Positions 20,502 to 32,364 of a stretch of DNA of 64,000 bases are shown here, piece after piece. The translations under genes were made by a program, and so were the position numbers. The stretch's first letter is position 1, and the number at the start of each line of letters is the position of its first letter. The notes under the pieces are model-generated. The model did no database searches and was not told the DNA's origin. It saw only the letters and a program-made list of their open reading frames with translations. The DNA is from Centrapalus pauciflorus (lineage: Eukaryota > Streptophyta > Magnoliopsida > Asterales > Asteraceae): NCBI GenBank assembly GCA_020465985.1, contig JAANYP010000836.1, forward strand, positions 176,249 through 240,248, given 5' to 3'.

Positions 20502-21780
20502 GTTTTGTTATTGCGAGAAGCTAAATATATCTTGAGAAATGTGAAAAACGATTTACTAATTTTGTACATTGATTCACCTCTTTTAAATTTATGATTTGTA
20601 TTTATAATTCAAAAACTAATAAATTAACCTAAAACGTAGTAAATTGTTAATTCAACTAATCTGATATTTATGATTTATGATCTATACAATCAAAAAATGG
20701 TGAATTAATATGAAAAAAATGAATCACGATGATTCTTTCATTTCTCGAGATATGTTTAGTTTTCTCATTTGATTCTAAGTTTATATATATAAACAATTTA
20801 ACAATAATGATGATAATTAAAGCAATTACAATAATAAAAATATACTTAATAAATAATGCATATAAAATTATGAATTATCTGTTTGATTTATGAATAACGT
20901 TATCTATCAAACATATTAAGAATAGTAGCTATATTGGATAATATATAAAGATATAAATTTAGAAGTAAAGTTAGGGGTGTGTGTTTTTCTGTTCAAAAAA
21001 AGTTTAATAATATACAATACGTTTCATGATAATAACAATTATATATTAATTTATATAGAAAATTTTGATAATTCATATTTAAATTTCACTATACTTTACA
21101 TGTATTGAAAATTATGTGTAATATTATTTATTTTTTAAAATGCTAAAAATAGAAAGAAAACAAAACATAAAAAATAAGAAGAAATAATTATTAATATTAA
21201 GTAAATTTACAATCAAATTAAATAAAATAATAATATTTAAAAATGACCTTGTATTAAATGTAAACTATAATATATAAATACTATCAAATTTGAATTAAAT
21301 AAGATATACTATAGAATTATATTTTATTTTATTACAATAAATAAATAAATAAATTATATAGAACACATAAATTTTAAAAACTAAAAAAAAAACAAAAAAG
21401 AAATTGGGTGAATAGGTTATGAATAGTGCTAATGAGCAAAAAAAGATTTGGTAACGTGAATGCAATGTACTTTACGTTACTTTTCACATTTTGTAACGTA
21501 ATCCATTAAAATATTATTAAAAAGTACAAATCACGAAAATGGTGGGCATCACGTAAATATGTTAACGTAAATGGTGGGTATTTTGGTTAGATGAATTTTT
21601 TTTTGGGTAAAACTTAAAAAGTGGGTTACAATTTTAGGTATTTTTGTAATTATTAAATACATTTAAATTAAAATAATTTGAGTTATTATGGTTAATATGA
21701 AAATAAATATGGATTTAATAATTATTCAAACGACATGACTGAGTATATGAGGTAAACATAAATAATTTGTATATTAAGCA
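19572..21780. other. AT-rich non-coding stretch with microsatellites
   Basis: No gene. 19739-19769 is (TG)n(TA)n. 19785-20000 carries repeated GGGACCA-type words (AGGGACCAATC, AGGGACCAAATCC, AGGGACCATTTTT, AAGGACCATTTATG), a pattern I have seen at ends of old plant repeats. CCGCGCTTTGCAGCGGG at 20052-20068 is a hairpin of the kind seen in Helitron-like repeats, echoed at about 24449. I cannot delimit these remnants. Confidence 0.5.
20392..20502. repeat. compound (CA/TA/AT/TG)n microsatellite
   Basis: ACACACATACATAC, then about 65 bases of (AT)n, then (TG)n. The two ends are complementary, so the whole tract can fold into one hairpin. Confidence 0.9.
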
Positions 21781-21789
21781 TTAAATGTT

Positions 21790-24086
21790 GGGTTATATGT
21801 CAAAAATAGCATCTTTCGTAGTATTACTATTTATAGCCACATTATTTATTTTTTTAATAATTAATAACAACAACTTTTGTATTTTTTTTACCGATTATAA
21901 CAATTTTTAACATGGAAACCTGCTATAGCAGGTTACAATCCCATTAATAGCAACAATTTTTATATTTATGCCGACAATAGCAATAACGTTTTATCTTTTT
22001 ACTGATAAAAGCAACAACTTTTATCTTTTTACCAATAATAATAACATATCAAATTAAATCTCTTTATCTTTAACTAATTATTATTTTAAAAAAACTAAAT
22101 TTATGAAAATCGAAACATATTCATATAAGTTTATAATCCATTTTTTTGTATTTATTTTGTTAGAGCAAAATCAAATGCAGTGTGCCTATAAAAGAGATGA
22201 CGAAAATATTTTTTTATAAAAATTAAAAAATAAAGATTATTTTGATATGTCATATTGTCATGCATAACCGGTTTTTTAGGGGTACAATATGGGTGACAAT
22301 TCAAGTGTAACATGAAAACGTGAAACTCACTTCATTTTGTATAAGATGTCATATAAATATAATAAACACATTTTGATACATTTGTATTATTTTTTTGATA
22401 TATAATTACAACAATATTTGCATTATTTATTTATTTGATAAATAAATGAATAATATCATAAATAATTATGATATAATTATGGATAATCTATCGTTTATTT
22501 ATTGGATAAATAAAGGAGTAGTATCAAAAAGATGCATCCAATTAAATAATGGATATTTATATATGATTTAATTATCGAATTAAGGGATAAAATTTTAGTT
22601 TAAATGCAATGTTGTAAAATCGTTAGGCGATGGTCAGCCAACCGACAGAGGACTACGGAGTAGTCAGCCTAGGCGGGAAGTAGTCGGATTATAAATTTTT
22701 ATATGTAAATTTTAAAATTATACATACAACATATTTATAAATACTCAAACATAAATATATTTAGATATGACTTGTTCCTAGATTTCTAGATACAATCTTG
22801 TGTTATCACCCGTAACACCGAAAACGTACCATCTGAATTATTTTTGTTCACATTGTTAAAATAAATGTACAATTCTATTCTATTAATGTTATGTATTGTT
22901 ACTAGATTTCTATATGGTGGTGTTATTCGGTTGAGTTAATTGGTTTTTGGGTAATTCGGTTTGGGTTACTCAATTTTTCGTGTGACATCTAAACCAATTG
23001 AAACCAAACAATTTTAGGTTCGGTTAATTTGGTTCTAGTTAAAACGATTTGGTTAATTCGATTTTTAATTGTTAACAGTTATAAATTATAAGTTAAAAAC
23101 TTACAATTATAAACTTTACAAATCATAAATTACAAATCTAGTATCTAGTAAAATAGTCGTAATTATAAACTCAATGAACTATAAACTATAAAGCTTGTAT
23201 ACTAATTATAAACACTTGTACTTAAAACTTTATGAATAAAAAAATATGGCATAAAGTAATAAAATATGAAAGTAAATGTAATTTATGCTATACATTGTCA
23301 TCAAAAGTAATTAAGAATTCATTAATAACTCACATGCTTTAAAAATCATGGAATTAATATTGGATAGAACTTCATAAAACAAATGCAAGCACTTATTTGG
23401 GTTCACCTGAAATTCTATATAAAATCGATAACCGAATCGAAGATGGTTAATCGGTTTCGGTTGAACCGAATAAGTAACCCATTACCCAAATAAATCGATC
23501 CGAACAAACCAAATATGGTTCGGTTGGGTTGGGTTGATTTATTTGGTTGGTGTTTTTTTAGACACCCCTGCTTCTAACTTCTAGATACATTCTTGTTTTT
23601 GTTGTTTATTTTTAATTTCGTTGCGTTAAAGCTTTACTTGAAAAATGCTAATATGTGTAGATAAACCTAACAATGACAAAATTGCTAATATATATATGTT
23701 AATAAACCTAACAATGACAATATACTTTCGACCATGACAATATAACATATTTGAACATCATCTTATTTTCAAAAATTTAATGTTTCTAATCATAATAAGT
23801 TAAAAAATAAATATCGTTTTAATTTAATATGTTGCTGATTGATTAAAAGTTAAAAGTTGTTACTATTATCGGTAAAAAGATAAAACGTTGTTGATATTAT
23901 CGGTAAAAAGATAAAAGTTGTTATTAATGGATGATAGACTACTATAACATGTTTCTAGGTAAAAAATGATTATAATCGATAAAAATACAAAAGTTATTGC
24001 TATTAATGATAAATAATAAATAATAAATAATGTGGCTATAAACGATAAAAATACAAAAAGTTGTTGCTACTTTTGACATATAACCT
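21790..24086. mobile_element. non-autonomous Mutator-like element, 2.3 kb
   Basis: Flanked by a perfect 9 bp duplication TTAAATGTT (21781-21789 and 24087-24095), the length typical of Mutator-like transposition. The ends are long imperfect inverted repeats of about 270 bp, beginning GGGTTATATGTCAAAAATAGC on the left and mirrored by GCTACTTTTGACATATAACC on the right. Each arm contains sub-repeats of an ACAACTTTTATCTTTTTACC-type word. No transposase frame is visible. The centre holds another repeat (22915-23571). Confidence 0.8.
22915..23571. mobile_element. GGTGTT...ACACCC element rich in CGGTT/AACCG words
   Basis: Lies inside the Mutator-like element. It begins GGTGGTGTTATTCGG and ends with GACACCCC. 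Both ends are packed with complementary words (TTCGGTT, GGTTAATTCGG; AACCGAATC, AACCGAAT), so the two ends can pair. The middle is AT-rich. It shares style and termini with 35558-36070 and 29589-30199. No coding. Class uncertain. Confidence 0.5.
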
Positions 24087-24095
24087 TTAAATGTT

Positions 24096-26599
24096 TGTAT
24101 ATGATATCCAAGAATCCAAACAAAGGTTAACCCAAGATTCACAACAAATTCTTAAAGTTAATTTAATAAGAATTCTATATGAATCATGTATAAATATTTG
24201 TACTTTGTATCATATAAGATTAACAAAGATGTATTTACTATAATAAATGTGTACAAGTTTTGAAAGCTTGAAGTACAAGATTATAAGACACATAGATATT
24301 TAGGGTGTTTAAAGAATTACTAATCAAACATGAAGGTTGTTACTTGTTAGTTGTGTAAAACAAAAGGCTCAAGGGAGGTAGGTGAAGGAAACCAAGATTA
24401 TCAAGGGTGGAGAGTGTAAAATTGTTACCAACGAGTTATTGAAGACCCACGCTTTGCTGCGGGGTCTAAAATATTAATTACAAAAAAATATAAAAAATAA
24501 ATGAATAAATACTATTCAAAAACATTCAAATAACGAAACACAACTGAATCAGAATCGAATAGTGAAATTGGAAAGATGATATATATTCAAGAAGCAAGCA
24601 AAATAATATTGTCAGTTGGTTCCTATCATTGGTTTTCCTATCATTGGTTTTCTAGATTTTGCAATGTTAAAATTACAAATCATGCCTTATTAATTTGGAT
24701 CGGAACCGGAATTTAATAATTAAATATTCATAACCATAAATTGAAATTTTGACATTGATTAGGCTTAATCGCCAAATTAATATGTTGGTTTTACGATCAA
24801 ATCAAATAAAGTTATAATGGTAATGTCTCTAATACATCGATTAGAGCTTGCCAAAGTTATAATAGTAATGTCCAATGCTAAACATGATCATATTTAATAA
24901 AAAAAATCTAAATATTAATTAGTTACATTTTAATTATAAAGCAATTTTATTAGAATCTTGTATTGTGCATTTAAATTATAAAGTTTTTTTTCATACAATT
25001 AAAGACAACATAATAGTTTCAAAAGAAAACTCCAAACATATGTATAATTAAAGTCATAGTTTTAAGTGTGTAAGAAAATATTGTAATAATAAATGTTAAA
25101 AGAGGACTAAACAAAAATTTATTAAAATAAAAGGGGGTAAATAAAGATAACACTAAGATAATGGTGTTTATGAAAATTTTAAATTAAAAAAAAACCAACC
25201 AATCGTATGGTGTCATGTTGTAAATTTTCATTGGCTTACACAAATCGGAAATTGTATGTATATATAATTAGGGTTAAAGAATTGATTCCTCGACCGGCTC
25301 CCCCATTTCTTCTCCAATTATCACGGTTACAACACTCTTGGAAGAAACTTGGCTATGATTTGGTATTGGAAAAGCGTTTGAGCTTATTCTTGCAAGTACT
25401 ATGGACATTTTGGTCTTGGAATCAAAAGTAAAGTTCCCTTAAACCTCTAATTGTGTTTATCCATCTTTCATCGCGCCTGTTTCCTTGAGAAAGAAAAGCA
25501 GATGGATATGATATAGAATCATACATCAAATAAATGTTAGTTATGTGAGTTAGGAGTTGTCACCAAGTCGGTTATGTGAATTCTCAAGCACCAAATAGTT
25601 TGATTTATCACAACAATTGAATGATAAAATGTGTAAGTTTATATAATGAAAAAGAGTGAAGCTTTGGTACCCAAATGATGAATCAAGAGTTAAATATTAT
25701 TCATACATGATAAAGGTGGTATAATAATGCATTACAAATGTGTTACAAGTTGATTTAAATGTTGGCAGTAGTATAGCTGTGTTTTTGGATTCATGCAGGG
25801 TAAAACAGAAGCAGAATAATGCAATTTAAGGGGTGACTCGTCGAGTCATACCCCCTGACTTGCCGATTCACTACATTTCTCAAAACATAAAGTTGTTGCC
25901 ATGTGTGTCTTTCGTCTGGGCTTTTGAGTCACTTGATTTCGAGTTCGTATAAGAGAGTTATGACCAAAATATGAAACATTTACGCGTTAGACAAATTTCT
26001 TCATTTGATGTTGGTTTTCTTTAATATTTGGTTATGTTAAACTTTGTGTCTAAGAAATCCGAATGATTAGCCATGTTTGTGTCAAATAACTTCAATGTGT
26101 TATGTAATCATTATATATTTATATAACACCAAAACACTCCCGAAAGTCCACATAAATCGGTTAACTTGTTGGTAACCTTCGAAGGTGTAAACCAAACACG
26201 TTAAATACTATCTAATGAGTTCCAAACAAGTTCATACGTTATATTAAACTTACAAATACTTGAATTATGACTGACTTATAGGTTGTTACTTTGACTTCAA
26301 GTCGGTTCTTGGTTTGGACGGCGAAACATGATTTCAAGCAACAAAGAGACATTTTGGCAACTTTACCACATTGGGCATACTAATTGTCAAGTTTTGTGAG
26401 TTCTAACATTGATGTGTGCGATGCATAAGTATTTACATCATGCTTCATTTTATCATTTTACTTGTTTGATAGCCTTGTTGTCGGCTTCCATTGTTTAACC
26501 TATGATTACTTGATCATAACCATGTTCGTTGAACCTATGTTTACTGGACTTAAAATTTTAATGTCACTCGATAGCTTGATGCCCTGGGTCGTAGGCCAT
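24096..26599. other. AT-rich intergenic stretch, no gene seen
   Basis: Low-complexity AT-rich sequence with no convincing coding frame. A hairpin-like CCCACGCTTTGCTGCGGGG lies at 24449-24467, similar to the one at 20052. ACTCGTCGAGTCA at 25846-25858 is a palindrome. Nothing else is supportable. Confidence 0.5.
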
Positions 26600-27300
26600 G
26601 TAACCCCTCTTTGGGTCGACCTACGTCTCATAAAGATTTTCAAGATGCAATGTACCTAAGAAAAGTTTAGCACTACTCGACTTGATGCTTCTCCTAACAT
26701 CACATAGTACCATGCTCATTTCAAAAATCTCGTAAATCAACCTTTTAACGTGGGTCACCTTGTTTTCTATAGAAAGTAGGCTCTCCAGCTCGTTTCTAGT
26801 TTGCCAAAAGAAGTTTACGATACTATTACTACTTTTATCCAACAATCTAATCCATTGCCACCATTTAATAAAGCTCGTTCTCATCTTCTTCTTGAAGAAA
26901 CTCGCCGCTCCAAGCAAGAATCCCACACCGATCACACTCTGAAGCCTTAGTAATGAAGCGATTCGAATCCCAGTCTACTTTGGTTGACCCCTCATTTGGT
27001 CATGACCTGCAATCGAGGACTTGGCGAGGAATACCATGGTGGACGCGATTGCAATCGGGGTCCACGCCCTCCTTGTCATCTCCATAACCGCAGGCTCTTT
27101 TCTTTGCTCCGTCGAACATCGTCCACGGTACCCTTATGACTCTGACTGAATTGGACAGTGCCTTCAACACTATGCACCTTCAAACACTAGAGGACACATG
27201 GTACTTACATGGATACGGGTCCACATCTCATGTTTCAAACAACTCAATAAGCCTCACTCACCTATTTTCTTTAAGCAGACTGCTACTATTTTAGCAGTGA
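26600..27300 (+). pseudogene. decayed copia remnant, gag end and protease
   Basis: Plus-strand pieces in several frames align in order with a copia gag-pol: a gag core (FSTTRLDASPNI near 26670, LPKEVYDTITTFIQQS near 26797, FNKARSHLLLEETRRSKQ near 26850), then a linker, then a protease-proximal block (ELDSAFNTMHLQTLEDTWYL near 27150-27215, followed by a degraded DTGASSH-like site). Many stops and frame changes show an old copy. Layout suggests a lineage with gag and pol in one frame, unlike copia A and B. Confidence 0.7.
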
Positions 27301-27426
27301 TGATTTAGGATTCGAGAAAAGGGTATGCACAATTTTTTTAAGTTAAAGTCAAGAATATAGAAGTCAACAATACCTAAAATTATGTAATATCAACTACAAT
27401 TCATAACAACACATAATTTTCAATAA

Positions 27427-27599
27427 CCAATGGGGTTTAGCACAATTGAAAAGAGGGATGTGATGTAAGTGTGAGGTCACGGGTTCGACTCCCGTCAAAG
27501 GCAAGTTAAATTTAGGTGGTGGAAGTAAGTTCGCAAGACCCCACTTAGGACAGAGGAGTAGTTTAGAAGTAGGACTAGGTTAGTTTACCGTTAAAAAAA
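27427..27599 (+). mobile_element. SINE with 16 bp target duplication
   Basis: A 173 bp tRNA-derived SINE. The pol III B box is GGTTCGACTCC (27482-27492), and an A-box-like TAGCACAATTG is upstream. The 3' end is GTTTACCGTTAAAAAAAA. A perfect duplication ACATAATTTTCAATAA flanks it (27411-27426 and 27600-27615), showing LINE-type target-primed insertion. A second copy of the family lies at 36080-36239 on the other strand. Confidence 0.88.
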
Positions 27600-27615
27600 A
27601 CATAATTTTCAATAA

Positions 27616-28436
27616 ATATTTTCCTAGATGGCAAATGAAATGATTAATCGGTGATGATGATGAAAAATCTTGATCTTGAATCTTTGATTTCTTTGAATTA
27701 TTCATTTTAGTGTTCAATATTTCAGTTATATTCATATTCTCTTACGTATTCCAACAAACCGACTAATTGATTAAAAAGCCCAATACCTAGTATATATTTC
27801 CCATTCATCTCAATTCCAAATAATTAACAAATGTTTTAGGTTTTTCTTTGGATTACCTCTGAAGGTGTAAATTGTGTAGCAGCCAAGAAAGAGAGAACTA
27901 AAGAAAGACAAATTAGATCACTGAATCTCTCTTGTCTTTGGTCATCGACTCAATTGCTAACCGGTGCACCATACTCTTTTGAAGCACTAATGATGATTCT
28001 TTTTTTTTTCCTTTCTTCGATTCTATGGTGGCGTTTGGTTCGCTGAAATTGAATGAACCGAAGAGGAAACGAATCTCATTGCAGCCAGTTCATGTGTTTG
28101 GTTTAACCATTAAAATGAATTGAATTTCTTCAAAATTGAAATTTCCCAATAAATGAAGGAATATGTCATTTCTTCACACCATGGATGGAATTCAATTATT
28201 TCAAAAGAATAAAATGGTTAATTACAAAATAGCCATAATCTAAAACCCCATCGCACTTTACCTCACTTTACCGCACCACACCCATCCTATCCACCCTTAC
28301 CCTACCCTGCCCCAACGATACCCTACCTCACACTCATCTAGGGCATACACCTTGTATAACTTTTAAAAAGTTAAAAAAATAAATTTTGTTTTACATTATT
28401 GTTATTACATGCATATATACCCTCTTCTCCACGCAA
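27616..28436. other. non-coding insertion within copia remnant
   Basis: Separates the two copia remnants. It has T-rich tracts and no convincing gene. A GGTGGCGTTTGGTTCGCTG at 28027 resembles one end of a hAT-like miniature element, but I see no matching second end. Similar sequences TGCTACTATTTTAGCAG (27281-27297) and TGCTACTATATTTTAGTAG (28439-28457) lie at either side of the whole insert. Confidence 0.4.
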
Positions 28437-28862
28437 GTCTGCTACTATATTTTAGTAGGAAATGACAATAACCTTCTAGTTCTCGGTCATGGTTCCTTAA
28501 CCCTTTCCCATTCAAACTGTTTTCATTCATCGAACAACATTTATCATGTTCCTACAACGATTAATAATCTCATTTCTATTAGTAACTTTACGCGTGACAA
28601 TAGTGTTTCTATAGAATTTGACACGTTTGATTTTTGTGTCAGGGATCTTACAACGGGGCAAACACTCACGAGATGCAATAGTCTTGGTGATATATATTTT
28701 CCATTCCATTCATGATTCAAGTGTTCCATTCAATTTAGTTCTTTTCTTTCCAATAATAAAATTAGAGATGTTAGATCATGTAACACTTGTTCTTTGGGCA
28801 AACATTGTCGACTAAGTTTTTCATTGTCTGAGACTATGACTTGTCTTCTTTTTGATATAATT
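28437..28862 (+). pseudogene. decayed copia remnant, pre-integrase region
   Basis: Aligns with the copia region between protease and integrase: YYILVGNDNN, then NIYHVPTTINNLISISNF, SIEFDTFDFCVRDL and a degraded zinc finger ending CNTCSLGKH near 28780. It would follow directly on the protease block at 27215, so it is probably the same old element split by the intervening insertion. Similarity ends about 28862. Confidence 0.7.
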
Positions 28863-29395
28863 TAACACTACAAGAATTAGTGCTTGTGTTACACTGACAA
28901 CTCTTCTACTACTACGTTGGATGTACACGAGACGAGACAACTCACAAGCTACTCGAGATCAATTCGTAAAAAACACAAATACTCGTTGTTAATCGAGCTA
29001 AGCTCGAGCTCAAGCTACTCAAGTAGCAATCAAGTTGAACCTATGTATTAAAATAGCCTACTCAATAGGCTCGCGAGCCTAAGTTTATATGTTTACAAGT
29101 TTACCCTTCAACTTTATAATATTATATTTTTATCACTACTATATAAATCACACTATATAACTTTTAGTCTAAAGTTACATTCTTATATTTGCACCAATTT
29201 TGCTGGGATAAAGTTAGATTGAATCTTTTGTATTTATATTTTGATTTCTTTTTTCTTGAACTTAATCGAGCCGAGTCCGATAGTGTGGAGTAGTTTCTCG
29301 AGATCGAGTTTTAAAACCTAGATCAATCGAGCTCGAGTTTTCGTGTCAAGTTCGAGTTCGACCCTATTGATACTCGACTCGATTACAACCCTAAC
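28863..29395. repeat. CTCGAG-word repeat
   Basis: Both ends are dense in palindromic CTCGAG/AGCTCGAGCT words (28950-29035, TACTCGAGATC, AAGCTCGAGCTC; 29268-29390, TCTCGAGATCGAG, AGCTCGAGTTTT). The middle is AT-rich. No coding. It looks like a small element whose ends can pair; no clear target duplication. Confidence 0.45.
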
Positions 29396-29588
29396 TACTA
29401 CTCACAAACTCTCACCTAGATCAATTCGTTGTGTCTTCCTTTGTGCCATGATTTCTCCACCACCAAATCAATCATCTATCGCCACATTTCAAGTAAATAT
29501 TTTCTATCCCTTTTACTAATCTCTGACACCTGTGATTTCCTTAATGAAATACCTCCATGGCTCCATCTCCCTACCTACAACATTATAA

Positions 29589-30199
29589 CCCCTGGTGTTC
29601 ATAAAAAATTCCGAATACGAGCATCCGAAATAAAAATCTGATCCGAAACTATCCGAAATTTCGGATTCGGATAGTAAAATTCCAATTTTTCGGATATTCG
29701 GATATCCGAAATATCCGAAAATCTAAAAAAAGATTTTTTTAAAAAAATTATATATATTTAGTATTGCTTATTTACATAATATGAAATGTTTGTTATTATT
29801 ATTCTAATGTATATTTTTTAATTTTATCTTGATATTATAGATTTAATTTATTAACTAATATTTTATATATATTTGTTTTTTTAAATCTTTTTTTAATTGT
29901 TTTGAGACAAATAATTTCCAATACATTTAGTTTGTGATATATTTATCTTTAATATGTATTTGGATATATATGAATTTGTATTTGGGAAATTTAAATGTTT
30001 GATTTAATTTTTTAAAAAAATTAAAAAAATATGAATTTTCGGATATTCGGATAATCCGATATCCGAATCCGAAATTTCAGATATTTGATTTTCGAGAATC
30101 CGAACTTTCAGATATCTGATTTTTGGATATCCGAAATTTCATATTCGATTAGCAAAAATCAATATCAGAAATTCGGATATCCGGTTGTGGACACCCTAG
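29589..30199. mobile_element. element built of CGGATATCCG words
   Basis: Starts CCTGGTGTTCAT and ends GTGGACACCCTAG, complementary in style. Left (29600-29730) and right (30035-30185) ends are arrays of TCCGAAA, TTCGGAT and CGGATATCCG, with a 300 bp AT-rich middle. The ends can fold on each other. No coding. Confidence 0.5.
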
Positions 30200-30494
30200 T
30201 GACACCCTCAACTTGAGCCTATCTTTTTCTTTTTTCTTTTTCTTTTTTTTTTTTGTAATTTTTTGCATTTTATTTTGGATTTCAAGTAAACTCAAGCACT
30301 TTGTGCAAAAGTTTGACTTTGAGAAGTCGAAAGTAAGTTTCAATGTATTTAAAAAGTCAAATTCTATTCTAGCATGCAAAAATACGATAATTATGCTAAT
30401 GACGATTTTGATCAATAATTAGCAATGACTAAATCGTTGCCAAATATATTAAAGTTTCTGATCTCAATCTACATTGAGTCGTTACATAAGTATT

Positions 30495-31301
30495 TGTTCA
30501 AGCGTAGTCCGGCGAGATTTGACGTTGGAGTCGTTCCTTATCGTTCCCGGACTCGGACCATAGCTGAAACAACAAGAGAAACTCGTTAGAAGTGGACCCA
30601 GGGCCGGAGCCCCGGAATCCACCTCCAACGATCAAGTCAGATTTGAACATTATCAATTAATAACACAAAACTAGATCACGTTAAATTACATCAATGTCCG
30701 AACAATTCAGAATACAATGCAGTATGTAATCATTGTAGCTAAAATTAAATAAACTTACGGTAGCTTGAACTTAGCCATGGTTGTTGGTAGAGCAACAAAC
30801 AGAAACAGGAGGAGCGAATGGGAAGCGGGAAATGGGTTGACGGTTGGCAGCGATTCCGGTTATGGTGGCGGCGCTGCATCAGGACCCACTGATATGACCC
30901 TGATCAGCCACCAACAAGAAGAGAGGCATAGGTGGTTGAGTGTCGAGGGAGACAGATGAATCAGTGAGGTGAGCGATGGCGGTGGCGCCACCTAGGGTTG
31001 GGCCGCTACTGTGGTCCCGAGAACAAGAGGAGGAGAGGGGCAGTGAGAGAGGGAGAGCGAGTAAGAGGGAGGTGGAGATGGAGAGTCAGGAGGTTGGCGT
31101 TGTCGGTGAGCGATGGCGGAGGAGCAGCGGCGACGGCCGCTGGCCGTAGCGGTGGTCATGGAGAAGAGAGGTCCCAGCGAGAAGGGTTGCCTGGGGAGAG
31201 GATCACGTATCTGCTCCCTATATTCAGAAAAGTTGCTATCCCCAAAATAAACATGGGCTTTTGGGTCCAACCCAATATTGATAATGTGACCCACATCATC
31301 A
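30495..31301 (-). repeat. 3' LTR of the LARD-like element
   Basis: 807 bp, TG...CA on either strand (TGTTCAAGCG at left, CATCATCA at right on plus). It contains a GC-rich part (30960-31160) with many GGCGG and GAGAGG words, unusual in this AT-rich window. Open frames in it are duplicated in the other LTR and I do not regard them as genes. Confidence 0.9.
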
Positions 31302-31316
31302 AGTCCCCCAAGTCCT
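31302..31316 (-). promoter_or_regulatory. polypurine tract of the LARD-like element
   Basis: On the minus strand GGACTTGGGGGACT lies directly before the TGATGATG start of the 3' LTR. Confidence 0.7.
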
Positions 31317-31702
31317 GAGTGATTGGTTTTATTCAAACTAATTACTTTGGACTTAATTCTAAGCCTACCTTACCTGATACGGATATTGATGTTAAGCCCA
31401 TGTGTTCATGTAGTAAGAATGTGTAATCAAATGCAACACAAAGTCAATAAGCATAAATCTGTACATATAAATTTTGCTTTTTCTAATTTATAGCAAGTAC
31501 TAAATAATCTGTACTTTTGATAATGATGATATCCAAATAAAGAGTTTAACCTGAGATTGTTGTGATGTTAATTACGCGTTGTTCCGGTTCTGCCTCTGTT
31601 TCAGGCCAACCTCTGGAGTTTGATGCTAATTACCCTTCTTTGTACCTGAAATTATAAACCATCTCTATTGTACTTAAATAGCACTTCAAAATGATCCTTG
31701 GG

Positions 31703-32364
31703 GCGCCGAAAGCATGCGACTCTTTGCCTGGAGGCAGGTCTGTCTTTCATAAGAAGGCATGCGACCACCCCCTTGAGGGAGTGATCTGTCCTTTAATAAC
31801 AAGGCATGCGACCATCCCCTGGAGGGAGTGATCTGTCCTTTAATAACAAGGCATGCGACCACCCCCTTGTGGGAGTGATCTGTCCTTAAATAAGAATGCA
31901 TGCGACCATCCCACTTAAGGGAGTGATCTGTCCTTTAATAACAAGGCATGCGACCACCCCCTTGTGGGAGTGATCTGTCCTTTAATAAGAAGGCATCCGA
32001 CCATCCCACTTAAGGGAATGATCTGTCCTTTAATAACAAGGCATGCGACCACCCCCTTGTGGGAGTGATCTGTCCTTTAATAAGAAGGCATGCGACCATC
32101 CCACTTAAGGGAGTGATCTGTCCTTTAATAACAAGGCATGCGACCACCCCCTTGTGGGAGTGATCTGTCCTTTAATAAGAAGGCATGCGCCCATCCCACT
32201 TAAGGGAGTGATCTGTCCTTTAATAAGAAGGCATACGACCACCCCCTTGAGGGAGTGATCTGTCCTTTAATAACAAGGCATGCGACCATCCCCTGGAGGG
32301 AGTGATCTGTCCTTTAATAACAAGGCATGCGACCACCCCCTTGTGGGAGTGATCTGTCCTTTAG
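31703..32364. repeat. 47/48 bp minisatellite inside the LARD-like element
   Basis: About 14 tandem units. GATCTGTCC recurs at 31783, 31830, 31877, 31925, 31972, 32020, 32067, 32115, 32162, 32210, 32257, 32304 and 32351. From 31877 to 32210 spacings alternate 48 and 47, because a CCCACTTAAGGGAG unit alternates with a CCCCCTTGTGGGAG unit, giving a 95 bp higher-order dimer. Each unit holds GCATGC and a small hairpin (CCC..TT..GGG). Flanking units are CCCTGGAGGG or CCCTTGAGGG types. Not coding, since the period is not a multiple of three. Confidence 0.95.

Noticed and set aside
20387..20569. Open frame with Ile-Tyr repeats
   Set aside because: It is a translated (AT)n microsatellite.
25207..25431. 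74-codon plus-strand frame in the AT-rich stretch
   Set aside because: No domain, no neighbours, and composition like surrounding non-coding DNA.
26621..26935. Minus-strand open frame of 104 codons with a hydrophobic start
   Set aside because: The plus strand at the same place carries ordered copia gag motifs; the minus frame is a by-product.
27450..27500. Possible tRNA gene from the GGTTCGACTCC box
   Set aside because: The box belongs to a 173 bp SINE with an A-rich tail and 16 bp target duplication; no cloverleaf is present.
30765..31336. Open frames in both LTRs of the LARD-like element, seemingly duplicated genes
   Set aside because: They are duplicated only because the LTRs are; overlapping frames on both strands arise from the GC-rich block, and an indel changes one copy.
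31703..32364. Regularly spaced repeats that could suggest a CRISPR-like array
   Set aside because: Units are contiguous, with no unique spacers, and lie inside a plant LTR element; it is a minisatellite.
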